From an uncultured Alphaproteobacteria bacterium (lineage in GTDB: Bacteria > Pseudomonadota > Alphaproteobacteria > Caulobacterales > Caulobacteraceae): DNA of 64,000 nucleotides. The notes beneath the pieces are model-generated. The model was not told the DNA's origin, made no database searches, and saw only the letters and a program-made list of their open reading frames with translations. Positions 37,601-46,634 of this stretch are shown one piece after another. Made by a program: the position numbers and the translations under genes. The number at the start of each line of letters is the position of its first letter. Position 1 is the stretch's first letter. Where the stretch lies: contig CAIVVM010000047.1 in NCBI GenBank assembly GCA_903909375.1, forward strand, positions 18,980 through 82,979, given 5' to 3'.

Positions 37601-37850
37601 GACCTCGATCTCGGCGGCTGCGGGCGCGCTGCCGTTGATCCTTGAGGGCGGGGCTGGCGGCGAGGCGCGCAAGACGATCGGTGTCACGATCTTCTTCGGG
37701 GCGATCTTCGCCACGGCGGTCACGCTGTTCGTGGTGCCGGTCTTCTACAACCTGCTGGCGCGGTTCACGAAGTCGCCGCTTGCGATGGCGCGCCGCATCG
37801 AGGCGTTCGAGGACGCGGAACGGGCCAGGGTCGCCAACGCGGCCGAATAG
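34611..37850 (+). CDS. RND multidrug efflux pump (HAE1 family)
   Basis: A 1079-residue inner-membrane proton antiporter subunit. TM1 is VFAAVAAIILCVVGF-like (about residues 12-28). The two large periplasmic loops contain porter subdomains. The proton-relay motif GLVVDDAIVVVENIQR (around residues 427-442) has the two aspartates on TM4, and a second set of six helices starts near residue 890. HAE1 family by length and motif; substrates unknown. ATGA overlap with the adaptor implies coupled translation. No outer-membrane factor is beside it; the TolC-family gene at 59185 is the only one in the window. Confidence 0.95.
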   Translation: MMLSDISVRRPVFAAVAAIILCVVGFASFGALTVRELPSVDPPVVSISTSYRGASAEVIEERITELIERQVAGIEGIDRVYSSSRDGSSRISIAFKLDRDLDAAANDVRDAVSRVTAQLPQQADPPQIQKATADSSPIMFLNFTSQTMDRLQLSDYAQRFLVERLSTVPGVATVGVGGAQFYAMRIWLNPDAMAARGITVEDVETALNSQNAELPAGSLEAPTKDFTIRVARGYSTPEQFAQMPIVPARTATQTPGSAAIGGTAASAGAAQGVTRDITTSSAGQGYITRLGDIARVEEGADERRRSFRSNGRDMVGIAITRQSQANDLDISDGVRAALAEINAGLPKGTRLGISVDYTQFTRDAIREVWITMGISLALVALVNFLFLGTLRAAIIPTVVAPICILSTFIVLAPLGFSINLLTLLALVLAIGLVVDDAIVVVENIQRRIDEGEPPIVAAQRGARQVFFAVVATTVVLIAVFAPLMFLPGFVGRLFVELAVSVAAAVAFSAVLALSLSPMLASKLLRPAKSEGWLARKVDAGMHRLRNSYHASLEAMLGRRSVSIATSVLVLFLGVAAYTVFSVLPRELTPEEDRRRAQLSFSGPEGAGFDYTAAAGQKVEQILSKYLKDGTVERYVYSMPRFGNSSFNSGGGNIILSSDTKVTAPELSAKLNRELSSVTAVRAIVSAEGGLQRGGPGGGGGGGTSFQLIATGTDYPEIARWIQPLLAAANDNPGLARPRLDYEPTSPRVVVSIDRDKAAALGISAQSVGRALETMFGSRRATTYIKNGQEYDVLLQADRDRRQTESDLDSLFVRTTSGKVVSLSSVVTTQVRGDTPDRSRVDRLRSINLSAQLNPGYSMGDAIAFFRAEAAKQPGSVTIKWGGGARDYLEASGSVGLAFGIALLLVFLVLAAQFESWIHPAVIMLTVPIAVLGGLFGLLMFGSSINTYSQIGLIILVGIAAKNGILIVEFANQLRDDGLSIREAVIESASLRLRPIIMTSISAAAGALPLILEGGAGGEARKTIGVTIFFGAIFATAVTLFVVPVFYNLLARFTKSPLAMARRIEAFEDAERARVANAAE

Positions 37851-37994
37851 CTTCCGAACCCGACACCAGGGAACCTGCGAACTAGGGGTGACAGATTCCC
37901 TGGGTCCGGCGGATGGCGGGGGGCGCCACCCTTCGGTTCAGAAGGTCAGCCGGGGCAGATGCTCCCCTTCGACGGGACAACATTGAGATCACCC

Positions 37995-38008
37995 TTGATA
38001 CGCGTCAA
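37995..38008. promoter_or_regulatory. FNR/FixK-like palindrome
   Basis: TTGAT-ACGC-GTCAA fits the alphaproteobacterial FixK/FNR consensus TTGAY-N4-RTCAA. It lies between the ends of two convergent genes, with no gene start close by, so it may be chance or may control an unseen small RNA. Confidence 0.3.
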
Positions 38009-38053
38009 GGTTGTTTTATGTGGTAAACACACCGCCTCGGGGGCAAATTCGAT

Positions 38054-38533
38054 CTAGGGCTTGTGGCCGGTCTCGACCATCAGATAGCCGATCAGGTCGA
38101 CCCGATCCTTGGCGTCCTTCAGACCCGCGAACGACATCTTTGTGCCGGGCAGATAGGTCTGGGGCTTTTCAAGCCACTGGTTGAGGTGGTTGGCGTCCCA
38201 GATCCAGCCGGTCGCCTTGAGCGCGTCAGAGTATTTGAAATCCGGATTGGCGGCCGCCGCCTTGCCGAAAACGCCGTGCAGGTTGGGGCCGGTCATGTTG
38301 GCCCCGCCCGGGGCGATGGTGTGGCAGGACTGGCAAAGCGCAAACTTGGACTCGCCGTTATCCAGATCGGCCGTGTTGTACGGCGCCGGATAGGTGGCGA
38401 GGATCGCCTGTTTTTCGGCGTCCGTCGGGGCCGGCGCAGCGGGGGCATCGGCCTTGGGTGCTGGCTGGGAATTGCTGCACGCGGCGGTCAGCAAGGCGAG
38501 AGCGCTGACGATGGCAAGGGATCCGGCACGCAT
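38054..38533 (-). CDS. Class I cytochrome c
   Basis: A 159-residue exported electron-transfer protein. The N-terminus has a hydrophobic stretch ending TAACS, so it is either a lipoprotein or retained as a membrane anchor; a proline/alanine linker follows. Haem is attached through C67-Q-S-C70-H71 and the sixth ligand is M133 in GTKMSFAG. This layout resembles membrane-linked cytochrome c552/CycM types that feed terminal oxidases. ATG at 38533. Convergent with the RND pump. Confidence 0.93.
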   Translation of the reverse strand: MRAGSLAIVSALALLTAACSNSQPAPKADAPAAPAPTDAEKQAILATYPAPYNTADLDNGESKFALCQSCHTIAPGGANMTGPNLHGVFGKAAAANPDFKYSDALKATGWIWDANHLNQWLEKPQTYLPGTKMSFAGLKDAKDRVDLIGYLMVETGHKP

Positions 38534-38594
38534 GGAAGACTCCGAGAATAACTGGTCGGCAAGCTAGCGTCGCGCGGCCACGATGCAAGGGGCG

Positions 38595-39047
38595 CTATCG
38601 GCCTTTTCGACGCTCACGGTTCACGGCCTCATCCAGCGCCTGCAGAAACCGTGACCGGTCGGCGACGGCGAACGGCTTTGGCCCACCGGTGATCTCACCT
38701 GTCGACCGGATGTGCTCCATGATGGAGCGCTGGGCCAGCGCCTGGCCGATGGAGTCCGGCGTGAACGGCCGCCCGTTCGGCGCAATTGCCGCGCCGTCGG
38801 CCTTCAGAACGCGGTCCGCCAACGGGATGTCATTGGTCACCACAATATCACCCGGCAGGACGTTGTCGGCGATCCAGTCATCGGCCACGTCGGGTCCGGC
38901 GTCGACGATCTGCCGTTCAATCATCTCGGAGCGCGGAATCTGGATGAAGCTGTTGGAAACCACAAAGGTCTTCAGGCCATAGCGCGCCGCCACCTTGTAG
39001 GTCTCGTCCTTCACAGGACAGGCGTCAGCGTCGATGAAGATGCGCAT
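38595..39047 (-). CDS. YaiI/YqxD family protein (DUF188)
   Basis: A 150-residue protein of the NYN/PIN-like UPF0178 family. The N-terminal MRIFIDADACPVKDE and the internal DIVVTNDIPLADRVL carry the conserved acidic residues of a putative nuclease core. The biochemical role is not established. ATG at 39047. It lies 61 bp upstream of the cytochrome c gene on the same strand. Confidence 0.92.
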   Translation of the reverse strand: MRIFIDADACPVKDETYKVAARYGLKTFVVSNSFIQIPRSEMIERQIVDAGPDVADDWIADNVLPGDIVVTNDIPLADRVLKADGAAIAPNGRPFTPDSIGQALAQRSIMEHIRSTGEITGGPKPFAVADRSRFLQALDEAVNRERRKGR

Positions 39048-39152
39048 GGGGATCGGCCCTACAGCAGAATCAGGCGCCCTTCACGTGGATTGGCGCCGCC
39101 CCCCTCTTGGCGCCGCGCGCACTTGCCCGCATAAGCGGCGCGGTCACGGCGC

Positions 39153-39228
39153 GCCGGATTAGCTCAGCTGGTAGAGCAGCGGTTTTGTAAACCGAAGGTC
39201 ACGGGTTCGAATCCTGTATCCGGCACCA
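39153..39228 (+). tRNA. tRNA-Thr (anticodon TGT)
   Basis: A 76-base tRNA. Acceptor arms GCCGGAT/ATCCGGC pair fully, the D stem is GCTC/GAGC, the anticodon loop TTTGTAA gives TGT, the T arm has GGGTTCGAATCC, and CCA is encoded. The 5' end follows a G+C-rich leader. Confidence 0.97.
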
Positions 39229-39370
39229 CCCAAGCCCCAGACAATCGTCATTCATCGCCGCGCTGGCGCGGAAGCTGCGCCGCTTCGGTGGCAGGTCGGG
39301 GATGTGTTTCAAGACGGGACGCGGACATCTCCGGCGGCCGGGTCTGTCCGGGGGGGGCAGGTCGGGCCTT

Positions 39371-39389
39371 CAACGCCAGCAAGGCGTTG
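39371..39389 (-). terminator. Possible hairpin after potI
   Basis: CAACGCC (39371-39377), loop of five, GGCGTTG (39383-39389), in the 227-base gene-free stretch between tRNA-Thr and the end of potI. No T run follows, so termination is uncertain. Nothing else recognisable was seen in that gap. Confidence 0.3.
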
Positions 39390-39455
39390 GTTACAGGCGG
39401 CCGGGTTGGCGGTGCGTAGGGTCAGTATGCCAAAGGCCCGGTCGTCTGTGACGCT

Positions 39456-40253
39456 TCATGATCGCTGATCACCGCGCCGCGCCGCACGTTGCTGCACCAG
39501 ATAGGTAGCGATCACACCTGTGGCGACCAGACCAATCAGGATCGTGGAGATCGCGTTGATCTTGGGGTCAACGCCCAGTCTGACCTGGCTGTAGAGGCGC
39601 ATCGGCAGGGTGGTGGCGCCGGGACCTGACGTGAAGCTGGCGATCACGAGGTCGTCCAGGGAAAGTGTGAAGGCGAGCACCCAGGCGGCCGCGACCGCTG
39701 GCGCGATCAGCGGCAGAGTGACCAGCAGAAACGCCTTCCAGGGCGGACAGCCGAGATCCTGAGCAGCCTCTTCCAGATTGCGGTCAAAGCTCCTGAGGCG
39801 CGCCTGCACCACCACCGTGGCATAGGCCAGCGTCAACGTGGTGTGGCCCAGCGTCACCGTCCAGAAGCCGCGTGGAAGCCCCACAGAGACGAACAGCAAA
39901 AGCAGGGACAGGCCCAGGATCACCTCGGGCATCACCAGCGTGGCGTAGATCCCGCCCGCAAAGACTGTGCGGCCGCGAAACCCGCCCCGTACGAGTGCAA
40001 TCGCGGCCAGCACCCCCAGGATCGTTGAAAAGGTCGCCGATACGGCGCCGACCCGGACGGTCATCCAGACCGCATCCAGCATCTGGGCGTCCTGCAGAAG
40101 GGCCTTGTACCAGCGCGTGGAAAATCCACCCCAGACAGTGACCAGGCGGCTGGCGTTGAAGGAATAGATCACCAGGATCACGATCGGCGCGTAGAGGAAC
40201 GCCAGACCCAACACGATCGAGGCGATGTTGAACGTCGAGGGACCTCGCCTCAC
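39456..40253 (-). CDS. potI: Putrescine/spermidine ABC transporter permease
   Basis: A 265-residue inner-membrane permease with six hydrophobic segments. The ABC coupling (EAA) motif is visible as EEAAQDLGCPPWKAFLLVTLP (about residues 160-180, quoted in part). Last gene of a potFGHI operon. Start is GTG at 40253, which overlaps the potH stop as GTGA. Confidence 0.92.
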   Translation of the reverse strand: MRRGPSTFNIASIVLGLAFLYAPIVILVIYSFNASRLVTVWGGFSTRWYKALLQDAQMLDAVWMTVRVGAVSATFSTILGVLAAIALVRGGFRGRTVFAGGIYATLVMPEVILGLSLLLLFVSVGLPRGFWTVTLGHTTLTLAYATVVVQARLRSFDRNLEEAAQDLGCPPWKAFLLVTLPLIAPAVAAAWVLAFTLSLDDLVIASFTSGPGATTLPMRLYSQVRLGVDPKINAISTILIGLVATGVIATYLVQQRAARRGDQRS

Positions 40254-41134
40254 GCGATCACCTGTTTCTGCTGGCGCTCGAAAAGCAGGATGGGGACCAG
40301 AAGCGTGGCCAGGAGCGCGATGGCCACCGCGGAGGCCGCGGGCCAGTCACGGTTGGCGAAGAATTCGGTCCAGATCACCCGGCCCAGCATCAGGGTTTCT
40401 GATCCGCCGAGCAGGTCGGGGATCACGAATTCGCCCGACATCGGGATGAAGCAGAGCAGGGCGCCTGCCGCAGCGCCGCTGAGCGACAGCGGGAAGGTCA
40501 CGCGCCAGAAGGCGGAAAAGGGCGTGGCGCCCAGATCCTGGGCGGCTTCGATCAGGCTATGGTCCTGCCGATCCAGCACCGCATAGAGCGGCAACACCAT
40601 GAACGGCAGATAGGCGTAGACGAGCCCCAGCAGCACGGCGATTTCCGTGTTGAGGATGTCGACAGGCGGCAACCCGAGCGCGCCCAGTGCTATGTTGAGC
40701 ACACCGGCCGGTTTCAGGATCGCGATCCAGGCATAGATGCGGATCAGAAAGCTGGTCCAGAAGGGCAGGATCACCGCCATCACCAGCGCCTGACGCAGGG
40801 CAGGGGGGCAACGGCTGATACCGTAGGCGATGGGGTAGCCGATGATCAGCAGCAGGACCGTGGCGATCCCGGCCAACCGCAGGCTGGAAAGCCAGGCGTC
40901 AAGGTAGAGGGTGTCGGATATCAGCCGGGCATAGGCCTCGATGTCCAGGCCGCGGGCAAAGGTCTGCAGCCCCGCGATCCCCTGGTTCCAGTCGATCCGC
41001 GGCGTGTAGGGCGGGATCGAGAGCGCCGTGTCCGACAGCGACAGTCGGCCCACCAGCATGAACGGAAAGGCGAAGAACACCGCCAGCCATAGCAGGGGCA
41101 GCGCCGCCGCCAGGCCGGATCCCCCGCGCCTCAT
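40250..41134 (-). CDS. potH: Putrescine/spermidine ABC transporter permease
   Basis: A 294-residue permease with six TM segments and the coupling motif EAAQDLGATPFSAFWRVTFP (about residues 195-215). It pairs with PotI to form the channel. ATG at 41134 overlaps the potG stop as ATGA. Sequence such as YAYLPFMVLPLYAVLDRQD is typical of the PotB/PotH branch. Confidence 0.93.
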   Translation of the reverse strand: MRRGGSGLAAALPLLWLAVFFAFPFMLVGRLSLSDTALSIPPYTPRIDWNQGIAGLQTFARGLDIEAYARLISDTLYLDAWLSSLRLAGIATVLLLIIGYPIAYGISRCPPALRQALVMAVILPFWTSFLIRIYAWIAILKPAGVLNIALGALGLPPVDILNTEIAVLLGLVYAYLPFMVLPLYAVLDRQDHSLIEAAQDLGATPFSAFWRVTFPLSLSGAAAGALLCFIPMSGEFVIPDLLGGSETLMLGRVIWTEFFANRDWPAASAVAIALLATLLVPILLFERQQKQVIA

Positions 41135-42291
41135 CGCGTCAGGATCACAGCGCTGGAGGGCGCGAAGGTCAGCCAGACGGGGTCATCACAGCCCAGCGGA
41201 CGATCTACCGAACGGGTAGCGTTGGCGCGGGCGGCCCGCAGCGTGCGGCCGGTCTCGACCTCCACCAGATAGGTGGTCCAGTCGCCCAGATAGCCATAGT
41301 CGACGATCTTGCCGGCCAGACAGTTTTCGCCAGGCGGCGGGGGTTCTGCATGTACGGCGATCTTTTCGGGGCGCACCGCAAGCCATGCGGTCTGGCCAGG
41401 TGTGGCGACCCCTTCAGCCACGAAAGATCCTTCAGGCGAGACGACGCGAACGCCGGCAGGATCGGCCTCGGCCCGGCCCTCGAACAGGTTCACGTCGCCG
41501 ACAAAGCCGGCCACATAGCGATCTACCGGCGTTTCATAGATTTCGGCGGGCCGGCCGATCTGGACGATCTCGCCGGCGCGCATGATGGCGATGCGGTCCG
41601 CCACGACCATGGCTTCATCCTGGTCGTGGGTGACGATCATGAAGGTCATCCCCAGGCTCTGCTGGACCGCCATCAACTCGAACTGGGTCTCCTCGCGCAG
41701 CTTGCGGTCGAGCGCGGCCATCGGCTCGTCGAGCAACAGGATGCGCGGCCGGGGTGCGAGCGCACGGGCCAGTGCGACCCGCTGGCGTTGACCGCCGGAA
41801 AGCTGGTCTGGACGGCGGCCGCCCAGGCCTTCCAGCTTCATCAGCGACAGCATTTCCTCAACGCGGGGTCCAATCTCGGTCCTGGGCACGCCCTGGCGTT
41901 TCAGACCGAAGGCGATGTTTCCGGCGACGCTCAGGTGCGGGAACAGGGCGTAGGCCTGGAACATCATATGGATCGGCCGCTGATGCGGAGGACAGCTGCT
42001 GATGTCTCGCCCTTCCAGCAGGATCCTGCCGGCGTCCGGGCTCTCGAACCCGGCCAGAAGGCGCATCAATGTGGTCTTGCCGCAGCCGGACGGGCCCAGA
42101 AGCGCGAAGAACTCACCCTCATAGATCGAGAGGTCAACGCTGCGGACCGCTGCGGTGTCGCCGAACGCGCGCGATACGCCCTCGAACCGCACCAGCGGCT
42201 TCGCCGCCGGGTCTTCCCAGGGCGCGAAGCTGGAGCGGATCCCGCCGATTTGAGCCCGGCCGTTCAACGCCCCGTCAGGACCTTCGTCCAC
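41131..42291 (-). CDS. potG: Putrescine/spermidine ABC transporter ATPase
   Basis: A 386-residue importer ATPase. Walker A GPSGCGKTT is at 66-74, the Q-loop follows in MMFQAYALFPH, the signature is LSGGQRQRVALARAL, Walker B ILLLDEPMAALD, and a C-terminal TOBE-like domain binds the permeases. From ATG 42291 the gene overlaps potF by 28 bp; an alternative TTG at 42267 would give a TTGA overlap with the potF stop. Part of a four-gene, fully overlapping operon. Confidence 0.94.
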   Translation of the reverse strand: MDEGPDGALNGRAQIGGIRSSFAPWEDPAAKPLVRFEGVSRAFGDTAAVRSVDLSIYEGEFFALLGPSGCGKTTLMRLLAGFESPDAGRILLEGRDISSCPPHQRPIHMMFQAYALFPHLSVAGNIAFGLKRQGVPRTEIGPRVEEMLSLMKLEGLGGRRPDQLSGGQRQRVALARALAPRPRILLLDEPMAALDRKLREETQFELMAVQQSLGMTFMIVTHDQDEAMVVADRIAIMRAGEIVQIGRPAEIYETPVDRYVAGFVGDVNLFEGRAEADPAGVRVVSPEGSFVAEGVATPGQTAWLAVRPEKIAVHAEPPPPGENCLAGKIVDYGYLGDWTTYLVEVETGRTLRAARANATRSVDRPLGCDDPVWLTFAPSSAVILTR

Positions 42292-43382
42292 TGCCGGTTG
42301 ACGTCACGCAGAAGCGCCTGGTCCTTGGTGGTGGTCACGAACAGGCGCTTCGACAGCTCCGGGGTTGGATAGACGTTGGGGTCATCGCGGATCGCCGCTT
42401 CGACCATCGGCGTCGCTGCCGCGTTGGCATTGGCGTAGCGGGTGAAGTTGGACGCGCGCGCGATGATTTCCGGGCGCAGCATGAAGGCGATGAACTTGTG
42501 CGCCGCCGCCGGGTTGGGGGCGTCCTTGGGAATGGCGAAAACGTCGAACCAGACCTGGCTGCCTTCCTTCGGAACCGCGTAGGCGATCTTGACGCCGGTC
42601 TTGGCCTCTTCCGCGCGCGCCTTTGCCTGCAGGATGTCGCCGGAGTAGCCGACGGCAACGCAGATGTCTCCGTTGGCCAGGGCCTCGATGTACTCCGAGG
42701 AGTGGAACTTGCGCACAAAGGGGCGCGCCTTCAGCAGCAGCGCGGTCGCGGCCTCATAGTCAGCCGGTACCTTTGAGTTGGAGTCCTTGCCCAGGTAGTT
42801 GAGCGTCACCGCATACATGTCTTCCGAAGCGTCTAGAAAATAGACGCCGCAGTCCTTGAGTTTGGCCAGGTTGGCCGGGTCGAAGACCACCGCCCAGCTG
42901 TCGATCTTCACGCCCGGCAGGCGCTTGGCGACGGCGGCCTCATTGTAGCCGATCCCGATGGTGCCCTGCATGTAGGGCACGGCGTAGGCGCCGCCCGGAT
43001 CGAAGGCCGCCATGTGGGCCACGGTCTCGGGCGACAGATTGGCCAGACCCGGCAACTGGGCCTTGTCCAGCGGCAGTACGGCCTTTGCCGTGATGTAGCG
43101 TGGCAGGTTGTGGTTGGAGGGGACCACCACGTCGTAGCCGGTGTCGCCCTGGAGCACCTTGGTCTCCAGCACCTCGTTCGAATCAAAGGTGTCGTAGGTG
43201 ACCTTGATCCCCGTTTCCTTGGTGAACTCGGCCAGCAGCGCCGGGTCGATATAGTCGGACCAGTTGTAGATCCTGAGCACACCTCCAGCAGCAGCCGTCG
43301 GCGCGGCCCCGTCGGATTTGGGTGTGCATGCGGCCAGCGCCAGCGCTGCCAGAAGCCCAATCCCTCTGCTCCACCTGTTCAT
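42264..43382 (-). CDS. potF: Polyamine-binding protein of ABC importer
   Basis: A 372-residue substrate-binding protein. The N-terminus MNRWSRGIGLLAALALAACTP is a signal peptide with a LAAC lipobox (Cys19), so it is probably a lipoprotein, unlike soluble E. coli PotF. The mature start is typical: LRIYNWSDYIDPALLAEFTKETGI. Two-lobed periplasmic binding fold with VAVGYSGDILQA and VWFDVFAIPKDAPN segments. ATG at 43382; first gene of potFGHI. The 145-bp gap to the divergent gene at 43528 should hold the promoter. Confidence 0.94.
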   Translation of the reverse strand: MNRWSRGIGLLAALALAACTPKSDGAAPTAAAGGVLRIYNWSDYIDPALLAEFTKETGIKVTYDTFDSNEVLETKVLQGDTGYDVVVPSNHNLPRYITAKAVLPLDKAQLPGLANLSPETVAHMAAFDPGGAYAVPYMQGTIGIGYNEAAVAKRLPGVKIDSWAVVFDPANLAKLKDCGVYFLDASEDMYAVTLNYLGKDSNSKVPADYEAATALLLKARPFVRKFHSSEYIEALANGDICVAVGYSGDILQAKARAEEAKTGVKIAYAVPKEGSQVWFDVFAIPKDAPNPAAAHKFIAFMLRPEIIARASNFTRYANANAAATPMVEAAIRDDPNVYPTPELSKRLFVTTTKDQALLRDVNRQWTKVLTGR

Positions 43383-43527
43383 TCCCAAAGCCCCCACGGT
43401 TCGATTAGCCGTTATAGGTCCCTGACCCCCAAGGTTAAGCGTGAAATGCAGATTGGTGACCGTGAATCGATGGGATAGGACCGGTTCCAACGGTTCCGCG
43501 CCAGAGGGCGTCAGGGGAAGGTAACTT

Positions 43528-44133
43528 ATGATCAGACTGTCAACACTGGCTGTGGCCTTGACGCTTGCGGCAGGCGTCGCCCAGGCCCAGGCGCCCGCGG
43601 CTCCGAACGTGGTGCGCGGTGTGGTGACCGCGCTGGACGCGAGCTCCATATCGGTGAAGCCAGCCAAGGGCCCCGTCCAGAAGGTGGGCCTGACGCCCAA
43701 CTGGAGCGTCGCGATGCTGAAGCCCGTCGAGATGGACGCCATCAAGCCCGGAAGCTTCATCGGCACGGCCGAGGTGCCCGGCAAGGACGGCAAGGGCCGA
43801 TCGCTTGAGGTCCACGTCTTCCCACCCGGCGTGAAGATGGGCGAGGGCCACTACGCCTGGGACCTGAAGAAGGGTTCGATGATGACCAACGGCACCGTCG
43901 GCACGGTGGTGGCCGGCAAGAAGGGCAGCCGCCAGATGGAGGTGTCCTATTCCTATGGCAAGCGGATGATCACCGTTCCCGCCAATGTTCCGATCGTGCA
44001 GATCGCCGGTGGGACCCGCGCCCAGGTGAAGCCGGGCATCCCGGTGTTCATGGTGGTGCAGAAAGCCGCCAACGGCCAGCTTATGGCCGGTTCGATCTCA
44101 ATCGGGGAAAACGGCGCCAAGCCACCGATGTAG
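43528..44133 (+). CDS. Exported protein of unknown function
   Basis: A 201-residue precursor whose signal peptide ends AAGVAQA|Q near residue 21. The mature chain looks beta-rich with an early VVRGVVTALDASSISVKPAKG segment, like the first strand pair of small OB-type periplasmic domains, then LEVHVFPPGVKMGEG and a late NVPIVQIAGGTRAQVKPG. No enzyme motif. Divergent from potF. Function not recognised. Confidence 0.75.
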   Translation: MIRLSTLAVALTLAAGVAQAQAPAAPNVVRGVVTALDASSISVKPAKGPVQKVGLTPNWSVAMLKPVEMDAIKPGSFIGTAEVPGKDGKGRSLEVHVFPPGVKMGEGHYAWDLKKGSMMTNGTVGTVVAGKKGSRQMEVSYSYGKRMITVPANVPIVQIAGGTRAQVKPGIPVFMVVQKAANGQLMAGSISIGENGAKPPM

Positions 44134-44155
44134 GCAAAGCCTGGCGCCGCTGGTC

Positions 44156-44635
44156 CTATTTCGCCGGCGGCGCCGCGGCGCCTGGCAGCATGGCGACAAC
44201 CGTATTGGTCTTGGAGATGTACTTCACGCCCTTGACGCGCCCATCCGTAAACTTGGACCAGTCGCCCTTGACCTCGATGGATGTCGGGGTCGCCGCGCCC
44301 GCCGCCGCGGGCTTCTGGGCGACGACGTCCACCTCATAGATGCCGTCCGGCGCCTTGCCTGCGTAGACCCTGGGCAGGAACCCCGCCTGGGTCCAGCCGG
44401 CGCCGGCCGTCATGCCCGTCGCCTTCAGGATCACTCCGCCACCCGGCGCGGCTTCTATCGTTCCCGCCTGCAGGGACTCGAGCTTCTCCTGTCCGGCATA
44501 TAGCGGCGCCTCGCGACCGAAGAACTTCTCCGCGGCTGGCGCCGATGCGGCGGCGTCAGCGGCCGGCTTTTCACCACAGGCGGTCAGCGAGAGGCAGGTC
44601 GTGACCCCCAAAGCCAGAATCGTCTTGTGCAGCAT
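44156..44635 (-). CDS. Putative lipoprotein
   Basis: A 159-residue precursor. The signal sequence MLHKTILALGVTTCLSLTACGEK ends with lipobox LTAC, Cys20. A short disordered alanine-rich linker is followed by a beta-rich domain (KLESLQAGTIEAAPGGGVILKATG and later SIEVKGDWSKFTDGRVKGVKY, quoted in part). No family recognised. Convergent with the exported protein at 43528; an imperfect GC-rich inverted repeat lies in the 22-bp spacer. Confidence 0.75.
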   Translation of the reverse strand: MLHKTILALGVTTCLSLTACGEKPAADAAASAPAAEKFFGREAPLYAGQEKLESLQAGTIEAAPGGGVILKATGMTAGAGWTQAGFLPRVYAGKAPDGIYEVDVVAQKPAAAGAATPTSIEVKGDWSKFTDGRVKGVKYISKTNTVVAMLPGAAAPPAK

Positions 44636-44813
44636 GCGAACTCTCCCGTTTCACGACGGCTGTTCTGGTCAGACTCAGGGGCTGCCGTCATCGCCCCGAT
44701 AGGTAGAGTTTGCGCCGATAGCGCCGTTTGGCGAGCCTTTCTTGCACGGCGGACTTTGGCGAACCTGCCCGTCGGCCTATAAGCCCGGCTTTCCGCGCAA
44801 ACCGTTACGGCCC

Positions 44814-46586
44814 ATGTCCCGCATCCTCATCACCTCGGCACTGCCTTACATCAACGGGATCAAGCACTTGGGCACGCTGGCCGGCTCGATGTTGCCGGCC
44901 GACGTCTACGCGCGGTTCCAGCGGGGCAGGGGTCGCGAGACCCTCTACATCTGCGCGACGGATGAGCATGGCACGCCCACAGAGCTCGCGGCTGCCGAAG
45001 CCGGGCTCGATCCGGCCACATTCTGTGCGAACGCGCACGCCGTTCAGGCTGATCTGGGGGCGCGATTCGGCCTGTCGTGGGACCACTTCGGGCGCTCGTC
45101 ATCACCGCAGAACCATCGGCAGACCCAGATGTTCGCCCGGCAACTCTGGGAGGCCGGCTTCCTGGAGGAGCGGGTCACCCAGCAGGTTTATTCACGCGCC
45201 GACAAACGCTTCCTGCCCGACCGCTACGTGATCGGAACCTGCCCGCACTGCGGCTACGAGTCAGCGCGCGGCGACCAGTGCGAGAACTGCACCCGGGTGC
45301 TGGATCCCGCCGACCTGCTGCATCCGCGCTCGGCGGTTTCGGGCTCGACGGACATCGAGATCCGCGATTCCAAACACCTGTTCCTGCGCCAGAGCCTGTT
45401 CTCCGACCGGCTGCGCGAGGGGATCGAGGCCCGCAAGGGCCAATGGCCGCTGCTGGTCACGTCTATCGCCCTGAAGTGGCTTGACGAGGGCCTGCAGGAT
45501 CGGGGCATCACCCGTGACCTGGACTGGGGCGTGCCCGTCAATGCCGCCGACTGGGGCCCGAACCCCGAGGGCCGCACGCCCGATGTGGAGGGGCTCGCGG
45601 GCAAGGTCTTCTACGTCTGGTTCGACGCGCCGATCGAATACATCTCCGCCACAGCGGAGTGGGCCGACGCCAGGGCCGGTGGAAAAGCTCCTGATGCGGA
45701 CTGGGAGCGCTGGTGGAGACAGCCCGTCGCCGATGACGTCACCTACGTCCAGTTCATGGGCAAGGACAATGTGCCGTTCCACACGGTGGGCTTTCCGTGC
45801 ACCCTGATGGGCGTGAACGAGGGGGCCAACGCGCCCTGGAAGCTGGTGGACGAACTCAAGGGTTTCAACTGGCTGGACTACTACGGCGGCCGGTTCTCCA
45901 CCTCGCAGAACCGCGGCGTGTTCATGGACCAGGCGCTGGAGCTGTTGCCGCCCGACTACTGGCGCTGGTGGATCGTCGCCAACGCGCCGGAAACCTCGGA
46001 CGCGACCTTCGTCTGGGAACAGTTCCAGGCGCAGGTGAATGCCGATCTGGCCGATGTGCTGGGCAATTTCGTCAACCGGATCCTGAAGTTCACCGAGACG
46101 CGCTTTGAGGGCGTGGTCCCGTCAGGCGGTGTCGATGGGCCGCTGGAGCTCAAACTGAGGGCCGATATCCAGGCCAAGCTGGTCGAGCTGACCGGGTTCA
46201 TGGAGGCACGCGAGTTCCGCAAGTCCTCGGCGGCTCTGCGCCAGCTCTGGGTGCTGGGCAACCAGTACCTGACCGAGGCCGCCCCCTGGACGGCGTTGAA
46301 AACCGATCCGGAGCGCGCGGGCGTGGCGGTGCGTACGGGGCTCAATCTGGTGGCCCTGTTCGCCAGGGTCGCCGAGCCGTTCATTCCCTTCACCGCGAAG
46401 GTCATCGGCGATTCAGTGGGAATTGGCGTTGGTCCGGGCCTGTGGCCCGATCCCGACAGGGCCCTGGACATCCTCACGCCCGGGCAGACCGTAAAGGCGC
46501 CTGAAGTGCTGTTCCGCAAGATCGAGGACACCCAGGTGGCCGAATGGCGTGAGCGCTTCGGCGGGCCGGAAGCGATCCAGGGCTGA
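44814..46586 (+). CDS. metG: Methionyl-tRNA synthetase
   Basis: Charges tRNA-Met. The 590-residue class I synthetase has the HIGH-equivalent [14 protein letters not shown] near residues 11-24, a zinc knuckle [17 protein letters not shown] at about 144-160, and the KMSKS-equivalent [11 protein letters not shown] at about 362-372 (FSTSQ in place of KMSKS is normal for this branch). No C-terminal EMAP domain. ATG at 44814; an open frame from 44742 lacks homology upstream of it. Confidence 0.94.
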   Translation: MSRILITSALPYINGIKHLGTLAGSMLPADVYARFQRGRGRETLYICATDEHGTPTELAAAEAGLDPATFCANAHAVQADLGARFGLSWDHFGRSSSPQNHRQTQMFARQLWEAGFLEERVTQQVYSRADKRFLPDRYVIGTCPHCGYESARGDQCENCTRVLDPADLLHPRSAVSGSTDIEIRDSKHLFLRQSLFSDRLREGIEARKGQWPLLVTSIALKWLDEGLQDRGITRDLDWGVPVNAADWGPNPEGRTPDVEGLAGKVFYVWFDAPIEYISATAEWADARAGGKAPDADWERWWRQPVADDVTYVQFMGKDNVPFHTVGFPCTLMGVNEGANAPWKLVDELKGFNWLDYYGGRFSTSQNRGVFMDQALELLPPDYWRWWIVANAPETSDATFVWEQFQAQVNADLADVLGNFVNRILKFTETRFEGVVPSGGVDGPLELKLRADIQAKLVELTGFMEAREFRKSSAALRQLWVLGNQYLTEAAPWTALKTDPERAGVAVRTGLNLVALFARVAEPFIPFTAKVIGDSVGIGVGPGLWPDPDRALDILTPGQTVKAPEVLFRKIEDTQVAEWRERFGGPEAIQG

Positions 46587-46634
46587 CCGTCGCGGCCGAA
46601 CGCCTTCAGACGCCGACCTTCTCCGCACTGCGCT

